Positions 1 to 9,004 of a DNA stretch of 43,014 bases are shown piece after piece. Position 1 is the stretch's first letter, and each line of letters opens with the position of its first letter. The stretch is from the NCBI GenBank assembly GCA_019415985.1, contig DXYE01000010.1, positions 949-43,962 on the forward strand. Direction: 5' to 3'. The position numbers were made by a program, and so were the translations under genes. This DNA is from Clostridiales bacterium. Its GTDB lineage: Bacteria; Bacillota; Clostridia; Oscillospirales; CAG-272. The notes below the pieces were generated by a model that did not search any database, was not told where the DNA came from, and saw only the letters and a list, made by a program, of their open reading frames with translations.

Positions 1-20
1 CCTCTTTGCCAATTGTTCAT
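1..20 (-). CDS. 5' end of an unidentified gene leaving the window
   Basis: An ATG at 18-20 on the minus strand opens a frame reading MNNWQR before the window edge. An AAAGG Shine-Dalgarno-like stretch lies just upstream (plus-strand 22-29), 4 nt from the ATG. Only six codons are visible, so no function can be given. The start is supported mainly by the ribosome binding site and by the structured leader and possible promoter behind it. Confidence 0.4.
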
Positions 21-33
21 CCATCCTTTCGTA

Positions 34-101
34 CAGACGGGAGGAGCTCCCCCTGCATTCCCCGGTTTGAATCCCCGTAAAACCGGATGCATTTCTGTCT
101 G
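34..101 (-). promoter_or_regulatory. Compact three-way-junction leader RNA
   Basis: Three helices fit together between the left-edge gene and its possible promoter. An outer 5-bp helix pairs 34-38 with 97-101. A hairpin pairs 39-43 with 47-51. A longer arm pairs 54-58 with 87-91 and 62-68 with 80-86 around an 11-nt loop. The pairing is seen directly; a riboswitch or other leader role is inferred. It matches no riboswitch class I recognise. Confidence 0.4.
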
Positions 102-210
102 CTGTCGTTGTAGCCTATTCAACTGATTCACCGGCCGGGCAGCCTGTATGGTATCGCGGTCCGCTTCTCCGTTCTGCGTCTGTCATGCCGCCGCTATGCG
201 GCAGATATAC

Positions 211-238
211 TTTTTATTCTAACTTTTTCCAGAGTCAA
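211..238 (-). promoter_or_regulatory. Possible sigma-A promoter for the left-edge gene
   Basis: Reading the minus strand, TTGACT (233-238) is followed after 16 nt by TAAAAA (211-216). The -35 is good and the -10 is poor. It would give a leader of about 190 nt. Confidence 0.3.
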
Positions 239-319
239 GACAGAATAAAATATTTTACTGCAGGAGATAAAGTGGTCACTCCGGCTTTTCCAAACCGGTA
301 TAATTTATAAGAGCCAGGA

Positions 320-341
320 GCCTTTGCCCGTGGGCAAAGGC
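320..341 (-). terminator. 10-bp inverted repeat downstream of mtaD
   Basis: GCCTTTGCCC (320-329) and GGGCAAAGGC (332-341) are perfect inverted copies separated by 2 nt, about 60 nt past the mtaD stop. There is no T-tract on the minus strand, so this may be an mRNA 3'-end hairpin rather than a classical intrinsic terminator. Confidence 0.4.
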
Positions 342-401
342 GGATGCTCAAACTTGGTTAAGCAGGCTTTCACTGCCGCAGAGCACCCGATCGTTATTCG
401 C

Positions 402-1688
402 TTATTTGAAGAAGCTGCTGCTGATTTTTTTCGTCAGCAGTTTGGTTTTTTCAATGTCCACAGTGGTATAGCTTCCGTTTTCATACAGGATACGTCCATC
501 TATCATTGTCATCAGTACATTTGAAGAACTGACACTGTACAGCAGGGCAGTTACCGGATCATGAATCGGGAGACTGTTCACCGCGTCCAGGTCAATCAAA
601 ACGAGATCAGCCTTGGCTCCGGCCTGCATGCGTCCGCAATCCGGTCTTCCCTGTGCAGCAGCTCCGTTGACCGTTGCCATCGGAATAAAATCAGACGCAA
701 CCATGGTGTCGCATACACGGTCATTACCTTTCTGCAGGAGTGCAGCCAAATTCATTTCCCGCAGGATGTCAAGCGTGTTGTTCGAAGCTGCGCTGTCCGT
801 TCCGAGCGTTACGTTGACGCCTCTTTTCCATATTTTGCTCAGCGGCATGATACCGCTGCCAAGCTTTAAATTACTTGCAGGATTGTGTACTGCTGTTACG
901 CCCTTCTCGGCCAGCAGCTCTATATCCTCGTCGGTTACCCATACGCAGTGCGCCGCTGTTACCGGAACGTCAAAAACGCCAAGATCATAGAAAAACCGGG
1001 CCGGCGTTTTGCCATTCCGTTCTATGCATTCCCGGTGCTCCTTTTCTGTTTCCGAAAGATGAAGCTGCAGGCCCAAGCCGTTTTCCTTTGCATAGGCGGC
1101 AATGTATGCACAGTTCTCCGGCAGTATGGTATATTCCGCATGTATGGCCATATCAATATGTATTCGTCCATCATAAGCTTTATGATACGCTTTGTGCAGT
1201 GCGCAGGCCTCTGCGAACCGATAATCGTCGTCCTTCGAAACCGGTGTAAAGCAGCTGATACCGCGGCTGATATTGGCCTTCATCCCACTTTCCGCTACAG
1301 CGTTTACCGTCTCCTCGCAGAAAAAGTACAGGTCCGAAAAGGATACAATGCCGTTCTTGAGCTGTTCTGCGATGGCAAGCATAGACGCCGCATAAACAGC
1401 CTCGGGCTCCAGACGGTCTTCCGCCGGAAAAATTTTGTCAAACAGCCACCGCTGGAGCGGCATGTCCTCTCCATACCCTCTGAACAGAGACATTGCCGTA
1501 TGCGTATGACAATTGTAAAGGCCGGGCATCAGCGCCTTTCCCTTACCGCAAATCACGCGGTCGGCCTTTTCTTCCGGCCGGTCTTCCCCGGCATATACAA
1601 TATAAGCGCCATCAGTCATCACATAACCTTCGGGAATCGTCCTGCCGCGTTCCGTCACTACCGTTACGGCGTCAAATAAAATTTTCAT
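402..1688 (-). CDS. mtaD: 5-methylthioadenosine / S-adenosylhomocysteine deaminase (amidohydrolase)
   Basis: This 428-residue cytoplasmic amidohydrolase of the TRZ/ATZ group should deaminate the adenine of MTA, SAH and related nucleosides to the inosine form. The metal-site residues are visible: NCHTHT (His61, His63), HLSETEKEH (His210, Glu213) and GTDS (Asp298). The region from residue 59 to 82, with LFRGYGEDMPLQRWL, is typical of MtaD and unlike guanine deaminases. I start at the ATG ending at 1688, which has AAAGG upstream; an in-frame ATG at 1715 has no ribosome site. It follows purine nucleoside phosphorylase on the same strand with a 298-nt gap, so it may have its own promoter. Exact substrate preference cannot be read from sequence. 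Confidence 0.88.
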   Translation of the reverse strand: MKILFDAVTVVTERGRTIPEGYVMTDGAYIVYAGEDRPEEKADRVICGKGKALMPGLYNCHTHTAMSLFRGYGEDMPLQRWLFDKIFPAEDRLEPEAVYAASMLAIAEQLKNGIVSFSDLYFFCEETVNAVAESGMKANISRGISCFTPVSKDDDYRFAEACALHKAYHKAYDGRIHIDMAIHAEYTILPENCAYIAAYAKENGLGLQLHLSETEKEHRECIERNGKTPARFFYDLGVFDVPVTAAHCVWVTDEDIELLAEKGVTAVHNPASNLKLGSGIMPLSKIWKRGVNVTLGTDSAASNNTLDILREMNLAALLQKGNDRVCDTMVASDFIPMATVNGAAAQGRPDCGRMQAGAKADLVLIDLDAVNSLPIHDPVTALLYSVSSSNVLMTMIDGRILYENGSYTTVDIEKTKLLTKKISSSFFK

Positions 1689-1986
1689 AGCTTTAAACAA
1701 CCTTTCATCTTTCATCCGGATTTCAAGATAAATAATACAGTGGAATTCGGACAGATGCGCTTGGGAAACGCTGCTGTTTCTTCGAAATCTATAGGTCTGA
1801 AAACAAATCTATGATATATATAAATATCTCTTTCTTCAGCAGCCTGTCAAAGGCTCAGCATACCTCTTCTGCCGGCAGTTCCGGGTATCTTGTGTTCAGA
1901 AGAAAAGGGACGAGAAGCAGAAAACGCCGCAAGGAATCTCCCGCCTCTGCTGTTATACGAATGGACTCAAAGCATGCTGTAACGGC

Positions 1987-2817
1987 TCAAAGCTCCCGTA
2001 TGACATCCGTTACCAGCTTTTTGAACCTGGATGAAATCTGGGCCGCAATCTCCAGAACCTCCTCCTCAGTAATCGGGTCTCCGGTAACGCCTGCGGCCAT
2101 ATTGGAAACACAGGAAATACACAGTACGCGAATGCCGCACTGCGCCGCGGCAATGACCTCGGCTACCGTGGACATACCCACGAGATCAGCACCCATAGCT
2201 CTGAGCATTCGAATTTCAGCCGGCGTTTCATACTGTGGACCTGACATATAGGCATAAACGCCTTCCTTCAGTTCAAAGCCAGCTTCCAATGCTTTTTTCT
2301 TGGCCAGCGTTGCCATTTCACGGTCATATACACGCTGCATGTCAAAGAACCGTTCACCAAATGCATCGATATTGCTACCGCGTACTGGGCTGTCCTGTGC
2401 CAGCTTGATGTGATCTGTAACACAAACAAGATCTCCCCGCTCCAGCCTCTCCGCATTGATCCCCCCGGCAGCGTTGGTAATGATCATTTTTTGAATCCCC
2501 AAAAGCGAAAATACACCAACAGGATATGCGGTTTCCCACATCTCCCAGCCCTCGTAATAATGAAAACGCCCATTCATCAGCAGTACCCGCCTACCCCCTA
2601 TCTCTCCAATGATCATCTCCCCTTTTTGATAGGATACCGTCGATACCGGAAAGTGAGGGATTTCGCTGTACGGGATCACAACTGCATTTTCCGCACATGC
2701 CGCATAGTCTCCCAGTCCCGAGCCTAATATCACGGCAATTTCAGGCATTGTGCCGGCCAATGTACGGATGCTCTCCGCGCTTTCCTGAAATGCTTTTATA
2801 TCCGCTTTTTTCAACAT
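1987..2817 (-). CDS. punA: Purine nucleoside phosphorylase, trimeric inosine/guanosine type
   Basis: It cleaves purine nucleosides with phosphate to the free base and ribose-1-phosphate in purine salvage. Family motifs are clear: VILGSGLGDYA near the N-terminus (phosphate loop), NGRFHYYEGW, ITNAAGGIN, YMSGPQYETPAEIRM and GMSTVAEVIAA. The length of 276 residues fits the trimeric PNP-I class. The start at 2817 is chosen because AAAGGA lies about 8 nt upstream; the frame stays open to an ATG at 2850 without such a site. With MtaD downstream it could phosphorolyse methylthioinosine, which is an inference. The gap to the upstream kinase-like gene is about 105 nt. Confidence 0.92.
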   Translation of the reverse strand: MLKKADIKAFQESAESIRTLAGTMPEIAVILGSGLGDYAACAENAVVIPYSEIPHFPVSTVSYQKGEMIIGEIGGRRVLLMNGRFHYYEGWEMWETAYPVGVFSLLGIQKMIITNAAGGINAERLERGDLVCVTDHIKLAQDSPVRGSNIDAFGERFFDMQRVYDREMATLAKKKALEAGFELKEGVYAYMSGPQYETPAEIRMLRAMGADLVGMSTVAEVIAAAQCGIRVLCISCVSNMAAGVTGDPITEEEVLEIAAQISSRFKKLVTDVIREL

Positions 2818-2922
2818 ATCTAAATCCTTTCCAAAATACTTTATATGCATTTAATTTATCCTTGAATATCCGCCGCCGTCTTATACCGTTTCCTGGCATG
2901 TCCGTGACTGGGGCGGAAATTG

Positions 2923-3840
2923 TCATCCAAACGACTTGTGCGAGCCGATAAATTCTCGAAAGAAAGAGTTTTCCGGTACATACGCAGGAGAGATAACAGG
3001 TATACCCGACAGTTTCATGAGCAGCTCGTCACGTTCCGCTGCATGAACATCCGACGCCGGCAACATACGCAGCACCGACTCGGCAAACGGTCGGATCACA
3101 TTCAGCTCATACGGCAGAAACGAATCGATGCTGATAGCCGCCCCGGATGCATACGGCAGTATATTCTCATCCTCGTTTCTTTTAACACCTTCCCATAAAA
3201 AAAACGTGCGCGCCGCGTCTGACGCACGAAACATACTGTCGCGCACCAAACGGCGCAGAAAACGAATGCTGCGCGGTGAAAACACTGCGCCGTAGGCTTC
3301 TGCCTGCTGCTGTGGACTGATATAGATGCTCGTACTCTGACCGCTCGGTGTCAGGGACAGGATTTCCGGATAGATCGCCTGAATACCTTCAAAAAGCAGG
3401 ATATCGTTTTTCTGTGGCAAAAAGGACCGCACCCCAGAGCGGCATCCGGTTGTAAAATCAAAAATCGGCAGAAGCACCTCTCTGTTTTCCAGCAGCTCGC
3501 TCATGCATTCAGCCAGATACGGAAAGTCAATGGCTTCTATGGATTCATAGTCTACGGTACCCGCCTGTGTTGTCTGAAGCTGACCGCGGTCACGATAAAA
3601 ATCATCGATGGAAATCATGACGAGCCGTTTACCGTGTCCCTTTAAAAGCCGGGCAAGCTGGCTCGCCGTTGTCGTTTTTCCGGAACAGGTCGGACCTGAT
3701 AGCATAACAATCCGCAGGCTCTCCTCTGTGCAGATATGCTCGGTCACCTCTAAAAGCTGCTTGTTAAACTGGCGTTCGCATTCCTCTACAAATACAATTT
3801 TTTCGGCTTCCGCCGTAAACCGTTTATTTAAAACCACCAT
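2923..3840 (-). CDS. Uridine kinase / phosphoribulokinase-family P-loop kinase
   Basis: A 305-residue P-loop NTPase. The Walker A GPTCSGKT is at residues 49-56, followed by a uridine-kinase-like block SIDDFYRDRG (Asp79, Asp80) and then DFPYLAECMSELL and LLFEGIQAI, as in the PRK/uridine kinase family. The first 40 residues form a helical extension. Many clostridial relatives carry an N-terminal threonyl-tRNA-synthetase-like TGS segment; none is seen here. The start at 3840 has GGGGAGG 9 nt upstream; the ATG at 3858 does not. It lies 75 nt after hemZ. A nucleoside kinase role is likely, but the substrate is unknown. Confidence 0.75.
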   Translation of the reverse strand: MVVLNKRFTAEAEKIVFVEECERQFNKQLLEVTEHICTEESLRIVMLSGPTCSGKTTTASQLARLLKGHGKRLVMISIDDFYRDRGQLQTTQAGTVDYESIEAIDFPYLAECMSELLENREVLLPIFDFTTGCRSGVRSFLPQKNDILLFEGIQAIYPEILSLTPSGQSTSIYISPQQQAEAYGAVFSPRSIRFLRRLVRDSMFRASDAARTFFLWEGVKRNEDENILPYASGAAISIDSFLPYELNVIRPFAESVLRMLPASDVHAAERDELLMKLSGIPVISPAYVPENSFFREFIGSHKSFG

Positions 3841-3914
3841 GGTCTGTATCCTCCCCATCCGGCGGACAATCTCTTGAAACCCAACGTAAGCCGGCTCGTC
3901 TCTCTGTATCCCCC

Positions 3915-5396
3915 TCAGAATCCCTGCTCGAATGTACGAATCCGATCTCTAGCTTCTTCCGTAATCGTGCTTTTCGCACCAACTTTTATATATTCATATG
4001 GATATTTCGGAGAAAATATGCGCTCGATCCGTTTCCGGTCCGGCGACACCAGCTTGGTCACGGCTCCCGCCCCTACGGCAAACACGCTGTGAAGCTCTTC
4101 CATCATAAAGACATTATACAGTCCCGTCATGCCGTCCCGCGCATATCCCACATTTTCCAGATTTCCCGCCGTATTTTTCTGACGGTAAATGTAATAAGGA
4201 GCATAACCGGCATTTTTTGCTGAAAGCTGCGCGTATTCCACGCCCGTCCCGGTTTCCCCTCCGGTTCTCGAATAGATATCGGTACCCTCACGCAGAATAT
4301 CTGCTGCCTTCTTGACACAAAAGGTATGTACAGTAAGATTTTCCGGACGCAGCGCAAGTATTTTGTCAACCGTCTTTGAAAAACCGAGAAATGTCTCTTC
4401 GGGAAGGCCAGCGATCAAATCCGTATTGATGCATGGGATCCCGCTTTCCCTCGCTAACACATAGGCGCGGTAAAAATCCTCCGCCGTGTGTTTTCTGCCA
4501 ATGCATGCGAGAATACGGTCGTCCAGTGTCTGTGGATTGATGCTGACACGGCTGACACCGTATGCCAAAGCCGATTGCAGCTTCTCCTTTGTCACGGTAT
4601 CCGGGCGTCCCGCCTCCAAAGTAAACTCTAAGAGCGTATCCAAATCGACGTTCCTGCATATAGTATCCAAAAGTCTATTCAGCTGCATCTCGTCGAGAGT
4701 GGTCGGCGTTCCTCCGCCTATATACACGCATATTACCTTTTTTCCAAGCGCCCGCAGCAAGCTGCAGGTCTCCGTTATTTCCTCACACAGCTTGTCTAGG
4801 TATTCGGGAATCAAAGAAAGCAGCTTGCGCGAGGTATATGAGACAAAGGAGCAGTAGGAGCAGCGCGTGGGACAAAACGGGATTGATATATAAAGAGAGC
4901 AAGTATCTGCCGCTGCATAAGTATCGGCTATCTGTCTTTCGTGCAAAGCGATTTCTACCGCAAGTGCTGCCTTTTTGGGATGTACAAAAAATTCTCCGCA
5001 TAAGATATCCTGTACGGAAAGCGCGTCGAAGCCCTGATCAAAATAGGAATTCGCCACCTTGGCCGGACGGACACCCGTCAGGATTCCCCAAACAGGGCGG
5101 TAAGAAAGCAATTGCTCTCCGGCGTCAAAAAAAGCTTTTCCCACCGCCATTTTCATACTTCTCTGCCTCGTATGATGCGCCTGATACGGCTCATCAATTT
5201 CGGCCCGTCCCATTTTTCCAGCGTATTTGAGAACTACATCCGCTCTTGCCGAGGTTTCATTCTCTACCGCTTTTACGACAGCTTCGACGGCTTCTTCGGA
5301 TTCATGCGCCTTGGAGAATTTTGCTCCGGGGAAAAACAGCATGCACAGCGTCTGCACATAATATGGATTCACATTTCCTTCTACCGTCAGTTTCAT
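3915..5396 (-). CDS. hemZ: Radical SAM coproporphyrinogen III oxidase-like protein HemZ
   Basis: A 493-residue radical SAM enzyme related to oxygen-independent coproporphyrinogen dehydrogenase. The [4Fe-4S] site CPTRCSYC has Cys175, Cys179 and Cys182, followed by VYIGGGTPTTL (SAM-binding GGGTP) and INPQTLDD. The N-terminal 165 residues are the HemZ-specific extension, with the conserved GILTGVRPAK. No other haem gene is in the window, so it may act in haem synthesis or be one of the HemW-like members of uncertain function. Its ATG overlaps the dtd stop (ATGA at 5393-5396), indicating translational coupling. Confidence 0.85.
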   Translation of the reverse strand: MKLTVEGNVNPYYVQTLCMLFFPGAKFSKAHESEEAVEAVVKAVENETSARADVVLKYAGKMGRAEIDEPYQAHHTRQRSMKMAVGKAFFDAGEQLLSYRPVWGILTGVRPAKVANSYFDQGFDALSVQDILCGEFFVHPKKAALAVEIALHERQIADTYAAADTCSLYISIPFCPTRCSYCSFVSYTSRKLLSLIPEYLDKLCEEITETCSLLRALGKKVICVYIGGGTPTTLDEMQLNRLLDTICRNVDLDTLLEFTLEAGRPDTVTKEKLQSALAYGVSRVSINPQTLDDRILACIGRKHTAEDFYRAYVLARESGIPCINTDLIAGLPEETFLGFSKTVDKILALRPENLTVHTFCVKKAADILREGTDIYSRTGGETGTGVEYAQLSAKNAGYAPYYIYRQKNTAGNLENVGYARDGMTGLYNVFMMEELHSVFAVGAGAVTKLVSPDRKRIERIFSPKYPYEYIKVGAKSTITEEARDRIRTFEQGF

Positions 5397-5869
5397 GCGT
5401 TATTTGTACTTCCTTTACGTTTTTTGAGACATTCGCTGTCGATGACAAGCGTCACAGGACCGTCGTTTTTCAAACGTACTATCATATCGGCGCCGAAAAC
5501 CCCTTCCGCCACATGCGTAAGCTTTCCACGCATCTTTTCTATAAAAAAGCGATACAGGTAATTGGCCCGTTCAGGCGATGCCGCATTCAAAAAATCCGGC
5601 CGATTACCGCCTGTCACATTAGCATATAGTGTGAAATTCGAGACGATCAAAACGCCCCCGTCCACATCGGTCAGGGACCGATTCATTTTACCATTTTCGT
5701 CGGAAAATACACGCAGTTTGCATATTTTTTCCGCAAGCAGCGCAGCATCCTCTTCTTTATCGTCGCAGCAGACACCCAACAGAATCAAGAAACCCGTTCC
5801 GCAGGCGCCTACAAGCGCGCCGCCGGTTTCCACCGATGCCTCGGATACTCTTTGTATGACAGCCCTCAT
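5393..5869 (-). CDS. dtd: D-aminoacyl-tRNA deacylase
   Basis: This 158-residue homodimeric proofreading enzyme removes D-amino acids, and glycine from tRNA-Ala, from mischarged tRNAs. It begins MRAVIQRVSEASV and carries both active-site motifs in recognisable form: SNFTLYA at residues 77-83 (usually SQFTLYA, so Gln is replaced by Asn) and NDGPVTL near the C-terminus. AAAGGAG lies 9 nt before the ATG. It sits about 200 nt behind rel and overlaps hemZ by 4 nt; rel-dtd is a common pair in Firmicutes. Confidence 0.92.
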   Translation of the reverse strand: MRAVIQRVSEASVETGGALVGACGTGFLILLGVCCDDKEEDAALLAEKICKLRVFSDENGKMNRSLTDVDGGVLIVSNFTLYANVTGGNRPDFLNAASPERANYLYRFFIEKMRGKLTHVAEGVFGADMIVRLKNDGPVTLVIDSECLKKRKGSTNNA

Positions 5870-6065
5870 AAAATTGGACTCCTTTCGTTGCAGACTTGCA
5901 TATGATAAAAAGTCTAATTTGCGTTTGCGAAGCAGAATCGCTCTCCCTTCAGCGGAGAAGAATACAGGTTTAGCTGAAAACGTGTTTAATTAATAATCGC
6001 TTTCAACCCTTTTTTACGGACCATACACTTTGTTCCTGTCCGAAGCAAAAAATCTATTCCCTTTC

Positions 6066-8264
6066 TCAGCCACTCCCGCGTATAACTGCTTCCACACCGC
6101 GAATGGATTGCAGCCGGGTAATAATGCTCCGCAAATGAGCCAAATTCCGACAGGATATAACCAGACTGATCAGCGTTTCGTCCACGCTGCACTTCTGTGA
6201 ATTGATTTGCAGAACGGAGATCCGCATATCTGCCAGCGCCGCAGTCAGATCGGCAATCAACGTCAAGCTCTGAACCGCACGGATCTGCAGCATTGCTTCA
6301 AAGACAGTATCCGACGGCGAGAGCGACGCCTCTTCCCAGTGCGCAGATTTATACCGCTCCGAATCCTCCTGCCGGCTCATATTCTTTATGACGTTCTTAC
6401 AGTCCGTACGATGAATGGAAATGCCGAAGCCTTTTGTTACAAAGCCGACAATCGGGTCTCCCGGCAGGGGATTGCAGCATTTAGCAAACTTGACCTGGCA
6501 ACCCTCTACACCGTCCACAATGACGCCGTTTTCCGCCTTCCGCGACTTTTTCTGCGTCAAAGGAACCTGCTTGAGCTCAACGATATCCGCCTCCTCCGGC
6601 TTAACTACCCGTTCAAATTCATCCTTCATTTTTGCGGATAGCTTGGAGACGGAGAGGCCGCCGAAGCCTATGGTATTGAATAGATCTTCAACCTCGCGAA
6701 AGCCCATTCTTTTGGAAATATTCTCCAAAACTTCGAGCTTCTGCTGTTCGGTAAACGGCCGTCCGAAGCGTTTCATTTCCCGCTCGATCTCGCCTTTTCC
6801 GACCAGTATGTTTTCGCTCCTCTTCTCCTTTTTAAACCATTGTCTGATCTTATTCCGCGCCTCGCCGGTTTTGACAATTTTCAGCCAATCGCGGCTCGGA
6901 CCACGCGACGCAGAGGATGTAAGGATCTCGACGATTTCGCCATTTTGAAGAACACGATCAATGGGCACAATTGTTCCGTTGATTTTCCCGCCAATCATTT
7001 TGTTGCCAACCTCCGAATGAATGGCATAGGCAAAATCAATGACGGTAGAGCCCTGAGGTAGTGCGATAACATCTCCCTTCGGTGTAAAGACAAACGTTTC
7101 ATCTTGAAAAATATCGATTTTCAGCGCCCTGATAAATTCGTCCGGATCACGGGTATCGCTTTCAGACTCGATTAGATTCGCAATCCACTGCAGCTTTTGA
7201 TCGATATCCGCCGGAGAACTCTCTCCCGATTTATATTTCCAGTGCGCAGCCACACCATACTCTGCGATCTGGTGCATTTCACGCGTCCGAATCTGTACCT
7301 CAAAGGGTATGCCATCGCGCCCGATAACCGTTGTGTGCAAGGAACGGTACATATTGGGCTTCGGCGTCGAAATATAATCCTTGAAACGCCCGGGCATCGA
7401 ATTGAACATATCGTGGATTACGCCGAGCGACGTGTAGCATTCAAGCTCCGTTTCCACGATGATCCGCAGCGCATAAAAATCGTAAATTTCATCAAAGCTC
7501 TTGTTCTGATTGTACATTTTGCGGTAAATACTGTAAACGCTTTTCACTCTGCCTTCGAGCGTAAAATGAATGTGGTTTTCCGTCAGCTTCTGCGCAACCT
7601 GTTCACGCGCTTTTTCAAGGAAATTCCGGTTCATACCGTATTTCCGTTCAATATCATGTGAAACCTCCTGATACCCGATCGGATCGAGATAGGATAGCGA
7701 CAGATTTTCAAGCTCCTGCTTGATACGCTGCATACCGAGACGGTGCGCAAGCGGCGCGTAGACATTCATTGTCTCCAGCGCCGTCAGCCTGCGCTTGTGT
7801 TCAGGCTTGGCGTCCAGCGTCCGCATGTTGTGAAGCCGGTCGCAGAGCTTGATGAAGATCACACGGACATCCTTGGACATTGCCAGAAGCATTTTTCGGA
7901 GATTCTCCATGCTTTCTTCTTCTTTGTCCTCGAAGGGAATCCGCACAAGCTTTGTCAATCCGTCCACCAGACCTGCCACGCCGTCGCCAAACCGCTGCCG
8001 GATCTGCTGAAGATCTACCGTTCCTGGACAATCCTCCACCGTATCGTGCAGCAAAGCTGCGCATATGGAGTCCGTATCCAGTTCCAATCCCGCAACGATT
8101 TCAGCCACGGCTACCGGATGTGAAATATAGGCTTCTCCGCTGTTTCGGAACTGTCCTTCATGCACCTCACGGGCGTATTCGTATGCTTTTTTTATTTTTT
8201 CCGTATCGTAATTTTTGCCCGTTTTGTCCAGGATGAACAACAGGCGCTCGATTCCGCTGTGCAT
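6066..8264 (-). CDS. rel: Bifunctional (p)ppGpp synthetase/hydrolase
   Basis: A 732-residue long RelA/SpoT homologue that makes and degrades the stringent-response alarmone. The HD hydrolase domain is intact, with HDTVED at residues 73-78. The synthetase domain has RFKD at 293-296, the RxKD loop of bifunctional Rel enzymes, followed by NMYRSLHTT. A TGS domain follows at about 390-450 (FVFTPKGDVIALPQG), then a region with CCNPLPGDPIVGF, then a C-terminal ACT domain at about 655-730. Both activities should be present. AGAGG lies 6 nt upstream of the ATG. The gene is preceded by the broken histidine phosphatase and followed by dtd. Confidence 0.95.
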   Translation of the reverse strand: MHSGIERLLFILDKTGKNYDTEKIKKAYEYAREVHEGQFRNSGEAYISHPVAVAEIVAGLELDTDSICAALLHDTVEDCPGTVDLQQIRQRFGDGVAGLVDGLTKLVRIPFEDKEEESMENLRKMLLAMSKDVRVIFIKLCDRLHNMRTLDAKPEHKRRLTALETMNVYAPLAHRLGMQRIKQELENLSLSYLDPIGYQEVSHDIERKYGMNRNFLEKAREQVAQKLTENHIHFTLEGRVKSVYSIYRKMYNQNKSFDEIYDFYALRIIVETELECYTSLGVIHDMFNSMPGRFKDYISTPKPNMYRSLHTTVIGRDGIPFEVQIRTREMHQIAEYGVAAHWKYKSGESSPADIDQKLQWIANLIESESDTRDPDEFIRALKIDIFQDETFVFTPKGDVIALPQGSTVIDFAYAIHSEVGNKMIGGKINGTIVPIDRVLQNGEIVEILTSSASRGPSRDWLKIVKTGEARNKIRQWFKKEKRSENILVGKGEIEREMKRFGRPFTEQQKLEVLENISKRMGFREVEDLFNTIGFGGLSVSKLSAKMKDEFERVVKPEEADIVELKQVPLTQKKSRKAENGVIVDGVEGCQVKFAKCCNPLPGDPIVGFVTKGFGISIHRTDCKNVIKNMSRQEDSERYKSAHWEEASLSPSDTVFEAMLQIRAVQSLTLIADLTAALADMRISVLQINSQKCSVDETLISLVISCRNLAHLRSIITRLQSIRGVEAVIRGSG

Positions 8265-8382
8265 GGTATGACCTCTTTACTCTTTATGAAAATATATGTA
8301 AAATAAAAGCTCTGTTCTTTGAGGCGGACGTGAGCTATGCTCTAAAAATGCGGTCTGCCGCTTCTTGATCCATTTCGATATC

Positions 8383-8966
8383 TTAACGATAAATATACGA
8401 CATATCGATCCATTTTGATAATATACAATGACCATCCTGTATAAGATTGAAACCCCGCCGGATATTCCGGATAAATTGCATTGATTCAGCATATTCAAGC
8501 ACGGCCCAAGCCACATTGCATAAAAAACGCTCAAGGCATCATCATGTGAAACGATGATTATTTTTTTACTAGAGGGAACCACCGCTTGGCGATAAAACGC
8601 AGAAAGCCGATTCCATACATCGCGTCTGGATCCCACCATGCGAAATGCCTTTCCCTTCACATCTTCCGCCCAATCCCATCTTTTTTATCCAACCGCTATA
8701 CCTGAATAAAATTCTCTTAACAAACTGCCGTAAATCGGTTCAACATTCAGATAAGCCGCTACAATTTCCGCAGTATGCGCGGCTCTCAGCAAATCTGACG
8801 AATAGAATAGATACCGATCGTTTTTTATTTCTTCGCGGAGATTTTTTCCGATCCTTTCTGCCTGTTCAATGCCAAGATCGGTTAGATTCCTCCTGCCCCA
8901 TGAGCCAATCATGCCGTTTATGTGCTGCTCAGACCGCGTATGCTGTATGGTTATTATTTTTCTCAT
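8383..8966 (-). pseudogene. Broken histidine phosphatase (phosphoglycerate-mutase superfamily)
   Basis: From the ATG at 8966 the frame reads MRKIITIQHTRSEQH, a histidine-phosphatase N-terminus with the QHT variant of the RHG motif, then SWGRRNLTDLGIEQAERIG and FYSSDLLRAAHTAE. It meets an in-frame TAA at 8685-8687. The same frame resumes with SRRDVWNRL and IIIVSHDDALSVFYAMWLG (the second catalytic His), then NQCNLSGISGGVSIL. After that a single-base loss near 8435-8440 throws it out of frame; the next frame gives QDGHCILSKWIDMSYIYR and stops at 8383. Two independent lesions in an otherwise family-like sequence of about 195 codons point to a pseudogene. Sequencing error could explain one lesion but hardly both. 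Confidence 0.78.
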
Positions 8967-9004
8967 TCCAGCTCCATGTCTACAGAACAGATACAACCGT
9001 TAAG

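Noticed and set aside
54..91. tRNA-like TTTGAATCC loop
   Set aside because: No matching acceptor, D or anticodon arms; the sequence folds better as the leader hairpin.
195..209. 15-base identity with 22924-22938
   Set aside because: A single 15-mer pair is expected about once by chance in a window this size, and the flanks do not match.
885..1679. 264-codon plus-strand open frame opposite mtaD
   Set aside because: The minus-strand amidohydrolase motifs are unmistakable; the plus frame is Cys/Arg-rich noise.
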